Numbered from the stretch's first letter, positions 24,036 to 36,165 are shown. The stretch is DNA of 64,000 nucleotides from Dermanyssus gallinae (GCA_003439945.1 QVRM01006074.1:744001-808000); one strand, 5' to 3'. Numbers and translations are program-made. Notes: generated by a model not told the origin, from the sequence alone.

Positions 24036-24039
24036 TGCC

Positions 24040-25320
24040 TGGCGCGCGTCATCTTATAGTAAGTTGACGTTCAAAACCTGGAGCTACTGGATATGCCAAT
24101 ATTCCCCGAGGGGCTCCCAGCAGCAATCGAGCGCTGGAGACTGAAACTAGAAAATGCCGCCGCTCGTCTTCCTCTTCGGGGAGCTCATCGGGGAGTTTTC
24201 TTACTCAGGTCCTCCTTCTCGTCCTCAAGACTCATCCACCTTCTTCGAGTGGCCGACCTATCCAATCGAACCGACGAGTTGCAAGGGCTCAACGATTTGA
24301 CATGGTCTACCCTCGAGTCTCTGCTGAATACATCTCTACTACCCAGTGCGCGAGAACAGTAATCTACCCGTTTTCAAAGGGGGGCAACTTTAATGACCCT
24401 GACCGGCCTGCTATAGTCTCATCAATGCTAAGCGCGGAAAACAGGGCAGTCGTTCTTTTAGATATAGCGGGAGTCGGCCAGTTTAGAAACCGAATAGCCC
24501 ATCTTCAGGGGAACCTTGAGCCGCAGTGCGGGGGTAGGCCTGAAAACGTACTATCCCAGCGTGACTGGAGTGCCCCTCTGCACGATGAGGTACAAAGACG
24601 TCTCTTTAACGAAGCTGCCAACGACACAACCAGAGTTCGCTTAAACGCCGTATCCGCCAATGATTCAGGCGCCTGGCTACACGCGCTTCCCAGTGCCCCC
24701 ATAGGTACCCTTTTTAATGATGAGTCGATTCGCATAGCAGTAGGCCTACTGCTAGGGGCAGATAGTTAGCCCTCATCGGTGCCAACCCCGTTCATAAACA
24801 AGGACATTACGGACCATTGTGCATTGTTAGTGCAGGACGACGCTCGAGACATGCCGCTATTAATGAGACCTATAGCAGAGCCCTTAGGTCGTGCGGTCCT
24901 CCGTGCATCCCTGAACCCCCAGGCCATTGCGCGGAGGACGGCGGACGTCCAGACGGTATGACACTTACACCATTCGAGCGAGGTGAAATGCTGGTTCGGG
25001 ATGCAACCGTTACCGACTCCTTAGGCCCTTCTATGGTCGGTGGCGGCGCATCACCGGCGGTTATGCAGCTCACCTTGCGGAGACTAACTAGTTGAGAAAA
25101 TACTCATCAATCGGCTATCCCCACGAATTTTGCCCCCTTGCGTTTGAAACCTTGGAAGCCCCTGGCGTTCGGACCAAGCAGCTGACTCGCAAAGTCGGCA
25201 CCTTGTAAAACCTGTAATCCGGTGATAACAGGTCGTCGTCCTTTTTCAAGCAACGTCTGGATCTTGATATACAACGTGGAAACGCTGCCTCCGCTCGGGG
25301 CACACTTCTGAAGTGGTCTT
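24040..25320 (+). pseudogene. LINE C-terminal half with zinc knuckle and endonuclease-like tail
   Basis: Readable blocks in order: DVQNLELLDMPIFPEGLPAA (24064-24123, RT thumb), LIHLLRVADL, SGAWLHALPSAP (24667-24702), RIAVGLLLGADS, CIVSAGRRSRHAAIN (24819-24863), GRPDGMTLTPFERGEMLVRD (24943-25002), AFETLEAPG (25144-25170) and FFKQRLDLDIQRGNAASA (25238-25292). The order of thumb, 'GAWL.ALP...RVAVGLRLG', Cys/His region and 'RPDG......LV.D.T' resembles LINEs whose endonuclease is a C-terminal restriction-like fold (R2/R4/NeSL type). That assignment is inference. Several stops and frameshifts interrupt it. No RT catalytic block remains. Confidence 0.65.
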
Positions 25321-26375
25321 GGCCTGGCCTCGTCGATACGGACACGTGACAGTTACAATACGCGCCCAATATGCACATCGGCTTAGCCAATTCACCGTTA
25401 TATGTGTAACATATACTTAATGTATTATGCAGTTGACTTTAGGCCTCCTGCTATTAGAACGTTGTTACGCGAGTCTTTGCAATTACCTAGACAATCGCCA
25501 ATATCTTGTATTATATCTACATATAGTCTCCTTGTCAGCTGAGCTATATATACACACTAAACAGCAGTCACAAAGTTCAACGACGACCTGGCGGGCGTTA
25601 CATTTAATTTAACAAGTCTACTCTGGTATCTGAACTGATATTGTCATATCCCATTTTGACCGTCCGTATCCCTGTGGCTTCAACGCTGGCCCGTGGAACG
25701 ATCTAGTCCAATTGGAGGTGCTGGGACTCGTCTAACCTGATTCGTTTTTCAATGCCCTGCTATTCTGACTTCGGGCGAAACCGCGGAATCAAGTATCACT
25801 TGGGAGTTCTCCTCTCAGACTTGAACATCAAAACTGTTATAATATCGTTGGTTTAACCTAGCCAGTTTTTCACTTTCACTTTGCCGTCGCTTGAGTTGTT
25901 GAGCAGCCAAAAGCGTGCGTCAGCTTTTGGCACCGTATTGTTGTTACTTTCAAGCGTTTTCAAGAGTTTGTAAAATATTTTCTTAAGCGCCTTCATTCGA
26001 ACTTAACTATCGTATTATCCGCAACGAGAAGTGAAACTTCTTTCCAGAAACACGGTGTGTTTTAATAGACACTCACCGCATTTTGCAGGCTGTTCGCAGT
26101 GCACGTGTATGCTTGATCTACCTACTTGTGCTTGGTGCTTCAGCCGCCGTCTTGGATTATCGTTTAATCATTTGAGTCATTGCAATATGCGTGTGATACT
26201 TACGACGCAGAGAGTAATCTCAGAGGGGCAATTTCGCACAGAGCCAGACAAAAAGTAAGTGAAACTACAGTTACACGAAACGTTGTTTGTGTCAGTACAT
26301 TGAACATATTATGTGTAAATATGATGGCATGATCCAAAGGGGTGCATAACAGTTAGATCTTCTACAAAGAGCATT
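25321..26375. other. unassigned sequence
   Basis: No recognised feature. It may hold the 3' untranslated part of the preceding LINE, but no poly(A) or tail repeat is visible. Confidence 0.4.
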
Positions 26376-26379
26376 TAAG

Positions 26380-27126
26380 GCTGTGAAGAAAGCAAAAAGA
26401 CCAAGGTTAATAACTAAGATTAAAGTCCTAGGTTTCAGTCGTGAAAGGACATATGCCACCACAGACTGCCGTATAAAGATAAACGGCACCCTTGTAGAGC
26501 TAGTAAGTTGTTTCCCATAGATGGGTGTGACTCTTACTCCACAACTTTCGTTTGGCAGACACGTTGAAAAAACGGGGCACAACAATGGCAGCTTTATTGC
26601 TTCTTGGATAAAAGTTGCACCAATCGATTATATATAGCTTATAAGTGATTGCGCGTCACCTTAAGCTGACAGATAGCAAGGACATCGACCGAGTTAAGAA
26701 CTGCTTCATATAGCGCGTGTTTTGACTACATAACAACGCATCGGCGATACTAACGTTGGCACTATGTCGAAAGAGAATCTTAACCTCAAATATTTAGTGT
26801 AGATGTCCTGGACCAATATCTAGAGTTTAGAAGAAATATGTGAACTTTGTGAAGCAGAGCTATACAGAGGGACCCGCGTTGTCCACGGACATGCAATGGA
26901 ATAGAAAAAAACTCTACAAAAAAATCGGACGCTGTTGTGCAGGATAACCTGGCATAATTATGACCATTTTATATGTCTGAAAGGAGCGTGGTATGAAATT
27001 GACGAAAATGTATGCAACATTTGCGGAGAATGTAACATCGGCCGCAACCACTTGACACGATGCCCGTCAGTCGACGTCGAATCACTGCAGGAACGTGTGA
27101 ATTACCTGCTTAGTTCGAACAATTAA
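26380..27126 (+). pseudogene. LINE reverse transcriptase thumb and C-terminus remnant
   Basis: The plus strand reads TKIKVLGFSRERTYATTDCR, IKINGTLVELVSCFP, a stop, then MGVTLTPQLSFGRHVEK (26424-26573). This matches the 'KT..M.F......I...G..IE.V..F.YLGV.LT..LSF..H' region after the ADD block of non-LTR RTs. An open frame at 26935-27126 contains CNICGECNIGRNHLTRCP, a Cys2-His-Cys group like the C-terminal zinc motif of several LINE clades. It ends at a TAA. The part between is full of stops. The clade is uncertain. Confidence 0.6.
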
Positions 27127-30100
27127 TTGTAAGACATGTAGATTACTCGTAACCGCCAATTATATGGTGAATAGGCTCAACGATGATGCAAGTTGGCATC
27201 GCTATTATAAGTGGGGGTGCTATTATCGATACACACCACCCATAAACCGTACGCATCGAGTGACTATAACAAGACGGTAGTTCGTTCACTCAAAGGCATT
27301 GTTCAGCCGACAATTAAGATCCCTGGCTAGCAATATCATCTGGCCAACGCCAAAGAAGCTCATAACGATGCTAATCTTCTCTAGTGATTGGATCTCCAGA
27401 ACTGTTACCGCTACCCGAATTTGCACTGCTGCGCATGGCAATTAAAGGTATAGGTGACGAATGGACTATAATAGTATTTATTCTCCGCATATAGCAGATT
27501 CATGTTCCCAAAGCGTGGACCGCTCAGGTACGACTGTGGGCGAGTGCGAGCAACTCGTTAAAAGCATGGTTCTTAACACGAATAAATGTGGCACTATTGC
27601 ACTCTGCAGAAAGATATGTAATGGAGTTGTGGATATAGCTACTGAAACCTACATTTTACGCAGCTAATCGTGTAATAACTGGCTTACTCATAGTGCTTTG
27701 TCAATATATAAAAAAGCACCCCGATCTGCAAGCCTTATGCTTGTCAGGGCTACTGTTCTAGCTATTTGACGAGCAGGAAAAGATGCAGACAACATTGCCG
27801 AAACCAATACAATTGTGAAGAGAGCGAGGCTGGAATGCCAAGCACCCTGGAACCCGCGCTGAGCTTCAATGACGGCAAAGAGCAGATAGAGTTATTATAG
27901 CGCTGCTAGTCGAGGGTAAATATTTGATATACGATGCACTTACTAAGTAGCCTGTCTATATATATCGTATAGGGCAAGGGCACCTAGGTAAATCTCTGAA
28001 TGTGTACAAAGCAGCGAAAACGCAAATACACGGAGCTGGAGACAAGTTACTACCTTGTCCCAAATGCCATAAAAATAATGGGACAATTAAGTCCAACACA
28101 GATAAATGCCGCAAAACTAAGTTCCTTTAGCAACTGCTCTCCCCAACTATGATTACTGAAAATGCCGCTTCTATAACTGGCATGAAGAATTTAATAGCTA
28201 GCTAAAAAATGCCAAATATATTCGTCTTTTTATATAGCATACATAAAGCGATTCGTATCATCTGAAGTAAAGCACCTTATCTACGATGGTGACCCTAGTA
28301 TTAACAGCTCTATTAGATCCCGCCATGCCTATAAAGAGCTGAAACAAGTCATATGTGGTATTGTACGCTAATGTGCAGATACGCATATGAAACTCGCTCC
28401 CATAAAATGTGTTATTGTAAAGAATGTGTGGTAATGCGATAGACCCGTTTGTGCTTCCCTTCGCCATGGTTGTATGTCCAAAATACAACCGATATCAATG
28501 TTGGAGGTTGAAGTACGCAAATTGTTGACTTAGTTTTAGTTGGCACTTTAGTTTGTAATACATCGTTACACAAAAATATCTAGAAGCTTAGTCGTTTTTG
28601 CTTAATCAAGGTACATTCGAACTACGGAACGGATGTTCTTTGTGCTTTACGTGTATAAGATCACGTATGGTCTCTTGTCGGTGCTTTGTCTTGCACTTCT
28701 AAAGACAAAACTGCGAACGACAGACCCTGCCGCAGAAATTGATGTTTCCCTAGAGAAAAGTCTCCCCCTGACTTCAAACGAAATGTCAACAAAGAAAAAG
28801 CACGCGGTGTTGGTAAATCAGTGGTGTAATTTTGTAGTTTTGCCAAAGTATACGACAGTTGTCGTGTCTATCTGACAAGTCCCCTGAGCGTTGTAGAGAT
28901 TGCTATTAATTTTGGTCTGGCCGTCTTTCTTGTTGCTTATCTCAGAGTTCCGTGCCGCTTCACTTGTTCTTGTGCTAGGCTATCGAAAACGTTCTATGTA
29001 GTATCCACTAACCTGCCTATTTGTTACCATTCCTAGACAAGGTTCTACTTCTGGAATTTTGTTTTTAATATCTGCGTTTTTATTAATGATACATATTTTT
29101 TTTAACTTGAGAATCCCGTAAGGGGCGTGCTCGTGTACGGAAAGCAGTAGTAGATACAAGGTTATCCTCATCGAGACACATGATTGAGTACAGCCCACAG
29201 TGAGGGCCAGCTGTGTGTTTTCAGTATCAGCCCCAGTGTGCCCTCGAAGACCAATCAGTACAACCAACCGCATCTGCAGTGCGACGACTCGATAGGCATT
29301 TCACATCTATAAAGTCAACCCTTCTAGCGTATATAATAACAGTTCCGATAGTTTAGAAATAATGTCTGATTCAAAATACCCTTTCCAACTAACCACGGTC
29401 GGACTCTCTCCGGTGTGCGTGCAACCCCGGTATTAGTGACAATCTCAAGAGCCCTAAAGCTCTCTAATGAGCTTCGTCAAACTAAGAGCATAGCACTAAC
29501 TATAGAAAGAAGACAACGAATATAGTTGAAACTGGACAATCTACAACTTAAGCAAGTTAATCAGGTTTTTGGGAGTGGTACTTCGATTCAAGTGCTAATG
29601 GAACAAAGAACTCGGCACCATCAATATAAAGGGGAAAATTGTTTGTCGAGTACCTTGGGGAATGCACACTGACACTGCGGTGACGCTAGCAAACGCAGTG
29701 CTAGCATGAAATTTTGACTATTCCCTTGGCGTCATGTTTCGATTAACAGAAAAATAAAAAAATATATGGCGCCTTTAGCATCTCTGCACGACGTTTCGTT
29801 ACTGATTTGTTTCGTCATGGTAAATTTGGAAGTGTGCCGCAGCCGTACTTAACCGCTCATGAGTTCGGGTGACGGCCGCGGGTTAGAAAGCCGCGGGAAA
29901 GAGCAGCTGTGGGACGGCGATTTCTTGTGTCTTTAATTGCATATACTTTGATTCTTTAAAGATATTCAGCAGAAAAAGCATAAATGCTGATCAATTTGGT
30001 TAAATTATATTTAACCAATCTTATCAGCGTTTTACATTTATATTTAAGTTTGTTAGTTACACTTTATTTAATTAATAAAATATAAAAAATATTCAATATT

Positions 30101-30300
30101 CACACATATGAATAACTGAGCATCTAATGAACAAATAATTCTGTAAACAACAACTTAAGAAAATGTATTTTAATTATTAATTAGACTAAATTTAACTTGC
30201 AATCCCATTAGAACTTCCCTCTGTGGTGTTAGCACTAAATGCATGTTGTAAGATTGCAATGCTACAAGCGTTTGTCACACAAGCGTCAAGTCCTCTTCTG
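27127..30300. other. unassigned sequence with a faint LINE-like trace
   Basis: No reliable feature. On the plus strand at 27780-27900 the reading LECQAPWNPR, a stop, ASMTAK resembles the 'PPW+RRLE.+I' linker upstream of some LINE RTs, and CPKCHKNNGTIK follows at 28060-28090. This is too weak to annotate. 30000-30190 is strongly AT-rich. Confidence 0.35.
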
Positions 30301-30304
30301 AAAA

Positions 30305-30977
30305 ACATTAGTGGATAACGAACAGATACACTTCACAGACGTGGTGGATGGATTTGCAAGAGCAGCAGGCGCACCTTGAGTCAACGACAACGTATAGGTT
30401 AGCAAACAACTCGTCATAATAGAAGATATACTTAAAATAGAGAGCTTCTTTATTCGTGTAATAAAGGGTAATGACTGATCGCAGACAGGGCCTGTGCGTC
30501 GTCCTGCTGTGAAAATCTCTTGCCACGCGCCTGCCGAACATATTAGTGATGCGCTCTGTGCTTGCAACGCACCTAGGCACATTCACTATTTGGCTTCTGC
30601 GATTGTTGGGCCGCACTTCAAAGCAATGATCAATAAGATTTGGGCCCAAAGGGTGAGCGAAAGCCCGATTCTCATTTTTCCTGAGTGTGTCCATTAAGGG
30701 CGGTAATACCTTGTCGTTTGATTTGAAGTCACACCTTCTGTGGAGTCTCTTTAAAAATCTTCTTTGCACACCTTCGATCATACCTATGTGCTAACTTAAA
30801 TATGGATGCCATACGGATGAACAGTATAAAAGTTTGGATAACGCAATCGATTCGTACAAACTTTCCATTGAAATTTAGCAGCTTTTCAGTTTCAGCCAAG
30901 CTAGTGGCCATTATTAAAGCTTGCTGCAGGAAGTGAAGAACCCATATTCGTGCTTCATGTGTCGCCATCTTGATCAT
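30305..30977 (-). pseudogene. LINE reverse transcriptase C-terminal remnant
   Basis: Two overlapping minus-strand frames read TFILFIRMASIFKLAHRYDR, then IEGVQRRFLKRLHRRCDFKS about 30 codons later. 'IE.VQRRF.+.L..R' after 'L..+V...L.Y.S..W' is a hallmark of the C-terminal region of CR1/jockey-like RTs. The later CCSCKSIHHVCEVYLF (about 30330-30380) is Cys/His-rich. The upstream frame (30729-30977) and downstream frame (30308-30781) are shifted relative to each other. No catalytic RT motif is left. Confidence 0.55.
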
Positions 30978-32205
30978 CCGGGCTGTGTATAAACCTATCG
31001 TAGATCTCTAGTGAAGTTTAATGTTAAGTGCATAAACTCTCTAGGCCGACCTATAAAGCGCCCGTAAACACCCTCTCATGGCGGCATTTACAAACGAGGT
31101 GGCTGGTGCACTAGCTAAACCGGATTCGTATGCAGACGAGAGAGAAACAGCTACAGTCCTTGGTAAAACTGTGGTTAAAGCAACAAAACACTAGAACAGT
31201 ATTGTATGACCTGGAGAAGCCGGGCAACTGCAACCAAGAAAAGACATGCCGACATCATGCCAAAAGGTTCTGATTTTTGTCTACTGTTTTTGAAGGGAAG
31301 CGGCCATAATTCATGGGCCACTGTGCGCCATTGAAATGAGGAATGGCGCAAATTACCAGATTTTGCATTAAAATTGCTCATTGCCTAGTACGCGACGATG
31401 TTTTACCTGTTTTAGATACATGTAAGGAAAATATATGATTTTTCTTATAAAGTACTTTTTATACCACCTGCTCCACGTGAAAGTATATTGGTTTTGGTCG
31501 CAAATGTTGCATTTTTGTATGGACCTTTTTAGACAACAAGTCAGTATGGAAGCGCGGAATAAACAAGCACATAACGTGCGTAATTGATGCGTCTGTTTTT
31601 ATTGCTTTTTGATGCGAGAAGCCAGGGAAGTATTCCAAACTAGCTACGCATGACACCAAGCACATGTAATGTACGGATAGCAAACTGCCGACAGACCTGC
31701 TGTTCATTAGACGTAAACCATTTGTAGAAATAAATAAACGTGGGTAACGTTTGTGCTATCCGTAATTAAAATTAATTGTCAAAGTTGTCGCTTCTCCTGA
31801 TTCGCCTCCATTTTATCGTATCCATTTTAGGCAGCGGTCGGCAACAAAATAAACCTAAAAATCATAAACATAGAATCTTCGCTTTCGCATAGAACAAAGA
31901 AGATAAAGAGAAAAACTGCTGCCTTTAGTGACTCCTGACTTATGTCAATATACTTATGACAATCTCCGGCTGCGCTCAAGAGACCTCAAATGCCTCAATA
32001 TAGATTTAGAATCCCAATTCCACTTGTTCCGAGGCGTCGGGCGCTGCCAATAAATTCTACCTTGGCTGTCTACTGCACAAGAACGTAACGAAAAAGTGCC
32101 ATAGTGTTGCTGCCGCTGTCACAAACCGCCACAGTCCGCACGCTAAACCACATCGAAGACCTCCCAGCGAGGCAATCTTACAACAGATGAAAGACGCTTA
32201 AACTG
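30978..32205. other. unassigned sequence
   Basis: At 31080-31190 the plus strand reads FTNEVAGALAKPDSYAD, slightly like the 'GNE.AD.LAK' end of an RNase H domain, but nothing supports it. The rest shows no recognisable feature. Confidence 0.35.
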
Positions 32206-32210
32206 TTGTT

Positions 32211-32250
32211 CATGCCGCCAAACACTCGTTCATGCCTCCAAACACTCGTT
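32211..32250. repeat. 20-base tandem repeat, two copies
   Basis: CATGCCGCCAAACACTCGTT is followed directly by the same unit with one change. Confidence 0.95.
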
Positions 32251-32279
32251 CCGCGGCAAAACCAAGTGCCGTCGCTATG

Positions 32280-32725
32280 TATACCCTTTTACAGTGTACC
32301 CAACATTGTTAATCTCATTCTTCTGTGCAAGACCTGGTTTAACCAGTCTATAACGAACGCCGAGCTCTCTCAAGGATACTTTTCGATGCTTCTGACTGGG
32401 TCGTGTCTCAAGGCATGGCGCAGTGTGCAGTTTAGTATTAGCTCGCCTAAATACCCCCGATATCGACTGGGCTTCCGTGACAACTTCCACTGCTGAGTCA
32501 ATGAAAGCTTTTCTAGTGACTTGCAGCGTTGGGAACAGTCTAGTTAGTCAGCATGGTCTAACGCATCACTCTAGCTCCACCCTTGATACTTTCCTGTCCA
32601 CCTATCCTAAAGCCATCAACAACATTGACATCCGTTACCCTATACCCTCATCACAAACGTATCTCGTTCGGACATCAAAATTGATGTCACCGCAGCAATT
32701 GCTATCTAGGTTCTACTTTTAGCAA
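32280..32725 (+). pseudogene. LINE apurinic-type endonuclease fragment (CR1/L2-like)
   Basis: The plus strand reads IVNLILLCKTWFNQSITNAE followed by LSQGYFSML, matching the 'I..LTETWL...I.D.EL.L.GY' block that contains the catalytic Glu. Here the Glu is Lys. In a shifted frame it then reads LARLNTPDIDWASVTTSTAE, SMKAFLVTC, LVSQHGLTHHSSSTLDTFLS and NNIDIRYPIPSS. These match 'GDFN.P.IDW....S.....FL', 'L.Q.V..PTR....LDL.L' and the final 'SDH' block. Several catalytic residues are altered (GDFN to ARLN), so it is inactive. Confidence 0.6.
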
Positions 32726-34002
32726 ACTTATCTCGAGACAATGGCTAGCCACTTTAACTTGATCGATTTGAGCGTGTTCTTTTTAGGCGCATGTTCTTTT
32801 TAGAACGAGATGTACAACAAGTTTACGTGCAGTCGCTCTCTTATCGAAGCCTTCTCTCCTAATGTGGTCAACATGAAGCTCGGCAATTTGCGCTCATATG
32901 CAGTCCGTCTCAAGCGATCCATCTTTTTGAGTCCAGGCTCTGCCCGGAGCACTGCATGCCAACGAAAACTTCCTACCCGAGATGAACATACGTATCATGG
33001 ACAGCCGGTCCCTGTTTCGCTACGCCAACTTGCGTCTCACTAGCTTTGAGCCGCCACCAACCCTGGAATCAGCCTCGCCCTCGGCATCGACTAATGGAGA
33101 GAAAGTTGGAAAATATTGAACTACAAGCATTTACTGTTGTTTAACCTTGTCTCTGTAACCACCGCCACGTCGACGTCCTATGAGTGTACGTATCTAGCGT
33201 GATTTGCGCATCAAGTTTGATGAGTATGACATTTACACGCAATTATTGTGCCAGAAAACCAAATGCAGTCACACACCTGATGGCATTCCATAAATATATT
33301 TTTTAAATACGGGCTATTTTTAACGGAGCCTTTAAAGCTAATTGAAAATTGTCTAAAACTGAGCGGACATGCAATGGCGTCTTAGTTCCATACTTCTTCA
33401 GACAGAGTACTGTGACCCTTGAAATTTTATTGTTGACAGATCTCACGCTCTCTGCTCATCAGAGATTTAGTCAAATCCGTACTGCATCCGTACTTTAACG
33501 TGCTTCTCCGTTTTTTCCAACATTCAAATACATTCAAATGTATATGTTCGTCTGTATAAATCGGTTGTATTGAACTTTTCTACTGCCCATCCGTCTAGAG
33601 CCCATGTTTGCGCAAACGTATAGATATGATTGGGGGTGTTCAGAGAAGATTCTTGAAAAGTTTCTGCTGAAGATGGGACATTGAGCCGAATGTTTTTAAC
33701 TTTCGTCGCCGTCACTATATAGAGCAACAACGCACAACGCACACGTACTTCCACAACTTGCAAGGCCCAGTCTTATTGACTGTTTCTTTGATGTGCAAAC
33801 GAACAATCGTAGGGGTCAAATAACGCTCTTACGAGGGCTTCGCAGCCTTCCCTGCACTCCAGCCTTTTTCCACCTCTTATTCGGCAAATGAAGGTTTTTT
33901 TAATTTGATTCTATTCATTGGACTGCCGCTTCTGATATCACGTCACCGACAGTGTGAAAAACGCTCTGGTTGCGGCTGTTGACATACAAAAGCCACAGCT
34001 GA
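32726..34002. other. unassigned sequence
   Basis: The first few hundred bases may be the decayed linker of the preceding LINE (open frame 32810-33043 plus, no motif). GTTCTTTTTAG is repeated at 32775 and 32790. Nothing else was recognised. Confidence 0.4.
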
Positions 34003-34004
34003 TA

Positions 34005-34206
34005 AAGTGTGTTGCAAACAATTAGCAACATGCTTTTTTGTGATAACTTCGGCTTGGTTTATTTGAATGGCTTGAAATTTTAGGCGCATGATGTACATGG
34101 TGGACGAAACATAAGTATAGTGTTGATTTCATTGCAATCTCAACATCGGTTCATACAAAAAATAAAAAAGTGTGAAAAACAGTGTTGCAAAATATTAGCA
34201 ACAATA
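34005..34206 (+). repeat. left terminal inverted repeat of the Tc1-like element
   Basis: The outer motif GTTGCAAACAATTAGCAACA (from 34011) and inner motif GTTGCAAAATATTAGCAACA (from 34184) are separated by about 150 bases that pair with the right repeat. Confidence 0.9.
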
Positions 34207-34271
34207 GCGCCTTACAGCGTATTCGATTCTTGGCAGGGCTGTATGACTCATTTGAAACTACATATTTTATT

Positions 34272-35259
34272 CTAGAAACGGGTTTTTCGTCCCTTCTTCT
34301 GAATCAAATCGTAAACTCGGTCTTTCATGGAGTTAATGAGCTGTTGTAAGTACGAAAGTGGAATATTAGTCCATGCTTGCTGGACAGCTTCTTTGAGGTC
34401 CGACAAATGATTATTGTCGACCATTTGCGTAAATCTGCTTTACCAAATGTCCCCAAAGATTTTCAATAGGATTCAGGTCTGGACTTAATGCCGGCCAGTC
34501 AAAAAGTGGCACTCCTTGTTCTTGAAAAAAAGGCTATAGTGCTAGCCGAGGTATGAAACGTGGCGTTGTCTTGTTGAAAAACTGCGTCAGGTCCCCCAAT
34601 TCTTCTGAAGTGGGCTTCTAACTGGGAACCGACATGCGCTGGTACATGTCAGAATTGTTTCGGCCCACAATCTCGACTAGATCAGACTTCCCATTATATC
34701 CAAACGCGCCCCAATATTTCACAGAGCCACCACCGGCCACACGTTTCGAGAACCATTTAGGTTCCTTCCGTAAGTCGTGCCAATAGTACTGACAGCCGTC
34801 AGGGCCATCGAGATTAAATTTCTTTGCATCCGAGAAGACGATGTTTTTCCACTCGTTATCCCAAGTTTGGTATCTATGCGAAAATTCACGCCGTGCGACA
34901 ATGTGATTCGGTTGCAGTCGCGGCATAAGCTTCCTTTTCGCGTATCGCTCGTTTTTGTCAGAACTTAACACTCGGTACACTGTGGATCGGTGCACTGGCA
35001 CTCCCAAAGTAGTCCTGATCCTGGAAGAAGACATTTGGTTATGAGTAGCCAACTGTATGATCCTTCGCCGAATAGTCAAAACTGGCTTACGCCCACTGTT
35101 AGATCTGCACCTTTGGTTCATTCCAGGGTGTAAGAACCTGCTGATGGTGCTCTTATGCCGTCCTAATCTGGTTGCTATAGCAGTTACTGTATGACCGAGC
35201 TCAGCATATGCCTCAATTCTTGTCTTTTCGTTATCCGAAAGATCCTTTGTACGACCCAT
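34272..35259 (-). pseudogene. Tc1-like transposase (DD34E), three frameshifts
   Basis: It catalyses cut-and-paste transposition at TA sites. From the ATG at 35259 the frame encodes two helix-turn-helix segments (residues 8-47 and 65-105) with a GRKP motif at 57-60. The first catalytic Asp (VFSDAKKFNLDGPDG, residue 144) and GGGSVKYWGAFG follow. The frame stops at 34618 (...RMSVPS). In other frames come FQQDNATFH (second Asp, codon 34568-34570) and WPALSPDLNPIENLW (Glu, codon 34462-34464). Breaks lie near 34620-34640, at a T7 run (34524-34530 in plus-strand A's) and near 34420-34430. Discounting the extra base, the Asp-Glu spacing is 34. The coding span ends at TAG 34272-34274, giving about 329 codons, close to the family's usual 340. 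Confidence 0.9.
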
Positions 35260-35413
35260 GGTTTAAACATAAGATTCGTCGTTAGTTCGGAACAACGACT
35301 AAGCTGTAGAATATTTTGCAGCTATATAACGATTGATTTAGCTAGACAATATTCCGAATATCAGCTGTAGTATCGACTATCCTTTACAAACAAGAGCTGT
35401 GTTGTTAGCATGT

Positions 35414-35613
35414 TATTGTTGCTAATATTTTGCAACACTGTTTTTTCACACTTTTTATTTTTTGTATAAACCGATTTTGAGATTGCAATGAAATCAACAC
35501 TATACTCATGTTTCGTCGTGTACATCATGCGCTTAAAATTTCAAGCCATTCAAATAAACCAAGCCGAAATTATCGCAAAAAAACATGAGTTGCTAATTTT
35601 TTGCAACACACTT
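35414..35613 (-). repeat. right terminal inverted repeat of the Tc1-like element
   Basis: The complement of the left repeat. The inner motif lies at 35415-35439 and the outer motif near 35588-35607. It differs from the left repeat at only a handful of positions. Confidence 0.9.
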
Positions 35614-35615
35614 TA

Positions 35616-36165
35616 TATCTGAAGACGGTGCTCGGTCTATTAGACCTCAAATCGGCACCAGTGGCTTCATACAGCATGCATGTTAACTAACACTTGACAG
35701 CTGCGGCCAGACCGCAGCCACATCGAAAAGCGTGAGGCATCAGGCCGGTTTTTCTCAAAAGAGTCCTTGGATTGTACTGGAAGAATTATCTTGTCTACCT
35801 ACTGGATATCTACGGATACACCGCTTTTCATTGAGAACTTGATGCAAAGAGACGGCCTACTACTAGTACTAACATGCAACGAATTAATTGGCATTTAGGA
35901 ATACACAGTTGCCAGTATTAATCCAAAATTCATCAACATTAGTGCGATGAGGTTAGCACTTGGAAGGGCGTCTCTTGCACTAGCCATAATATGGTGGTCC
36001 GACTCGCAACCGGGTTTTGCAACCGCCGTGTGGATGGCTCCGATGTGAAGCATTCTGCGCGACGTATCATGGGGCGGTTTGCGTAAATTTCGCTTCGATC
36101 AGTAGCCTCTCGCAGCTGAACTAAACTCTCATAATTTATGATTTTACGATAGTATATTTCACGAT
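35616..36165. other. unassigned sequence
   Basis: No recognisable feature up to the T-rich tract (about 36166-36183) that ends the R1-like LINE. Confidence 0.4.

Larger units (their letters stand above)
34005..35613 (-). mobile_element. Tc1-like transposon with IR/DR termini, nearly complete
   Basis: A 1609-base element is flanked by TA on both sides (34003-34004 and 35614-35615). It has inverted repeats of about 200 bases beginning AAGTGTGTTGCAAA. Each repeat carries two copies of a GTTGCAAA...TTAGCAAC motif, one outer and one inner. This is the IR/DR arrangement known from Sleeping Beauty-like Tc1 elements, where the transposase binds both direct repeats. Between them lies one transposase gene on the minus strand. 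Its frame is broken three times, so this copy is not autonomous. Its intact ends could still be mobilised by an active relative. Confidence 0.92.

Noticed and set aside
27780..28100. LINE linker and Cys-rich motif (CPKCHKNNGTIK)
   Set aside because: Too few residues fit, and stops interrupt both blocks.
31080..31190. RNase H-like 'NEVAGALAK'
   Set aside because: Only a few matching residues, no catalytic Asp/Glu pattern and no adjoining RT.
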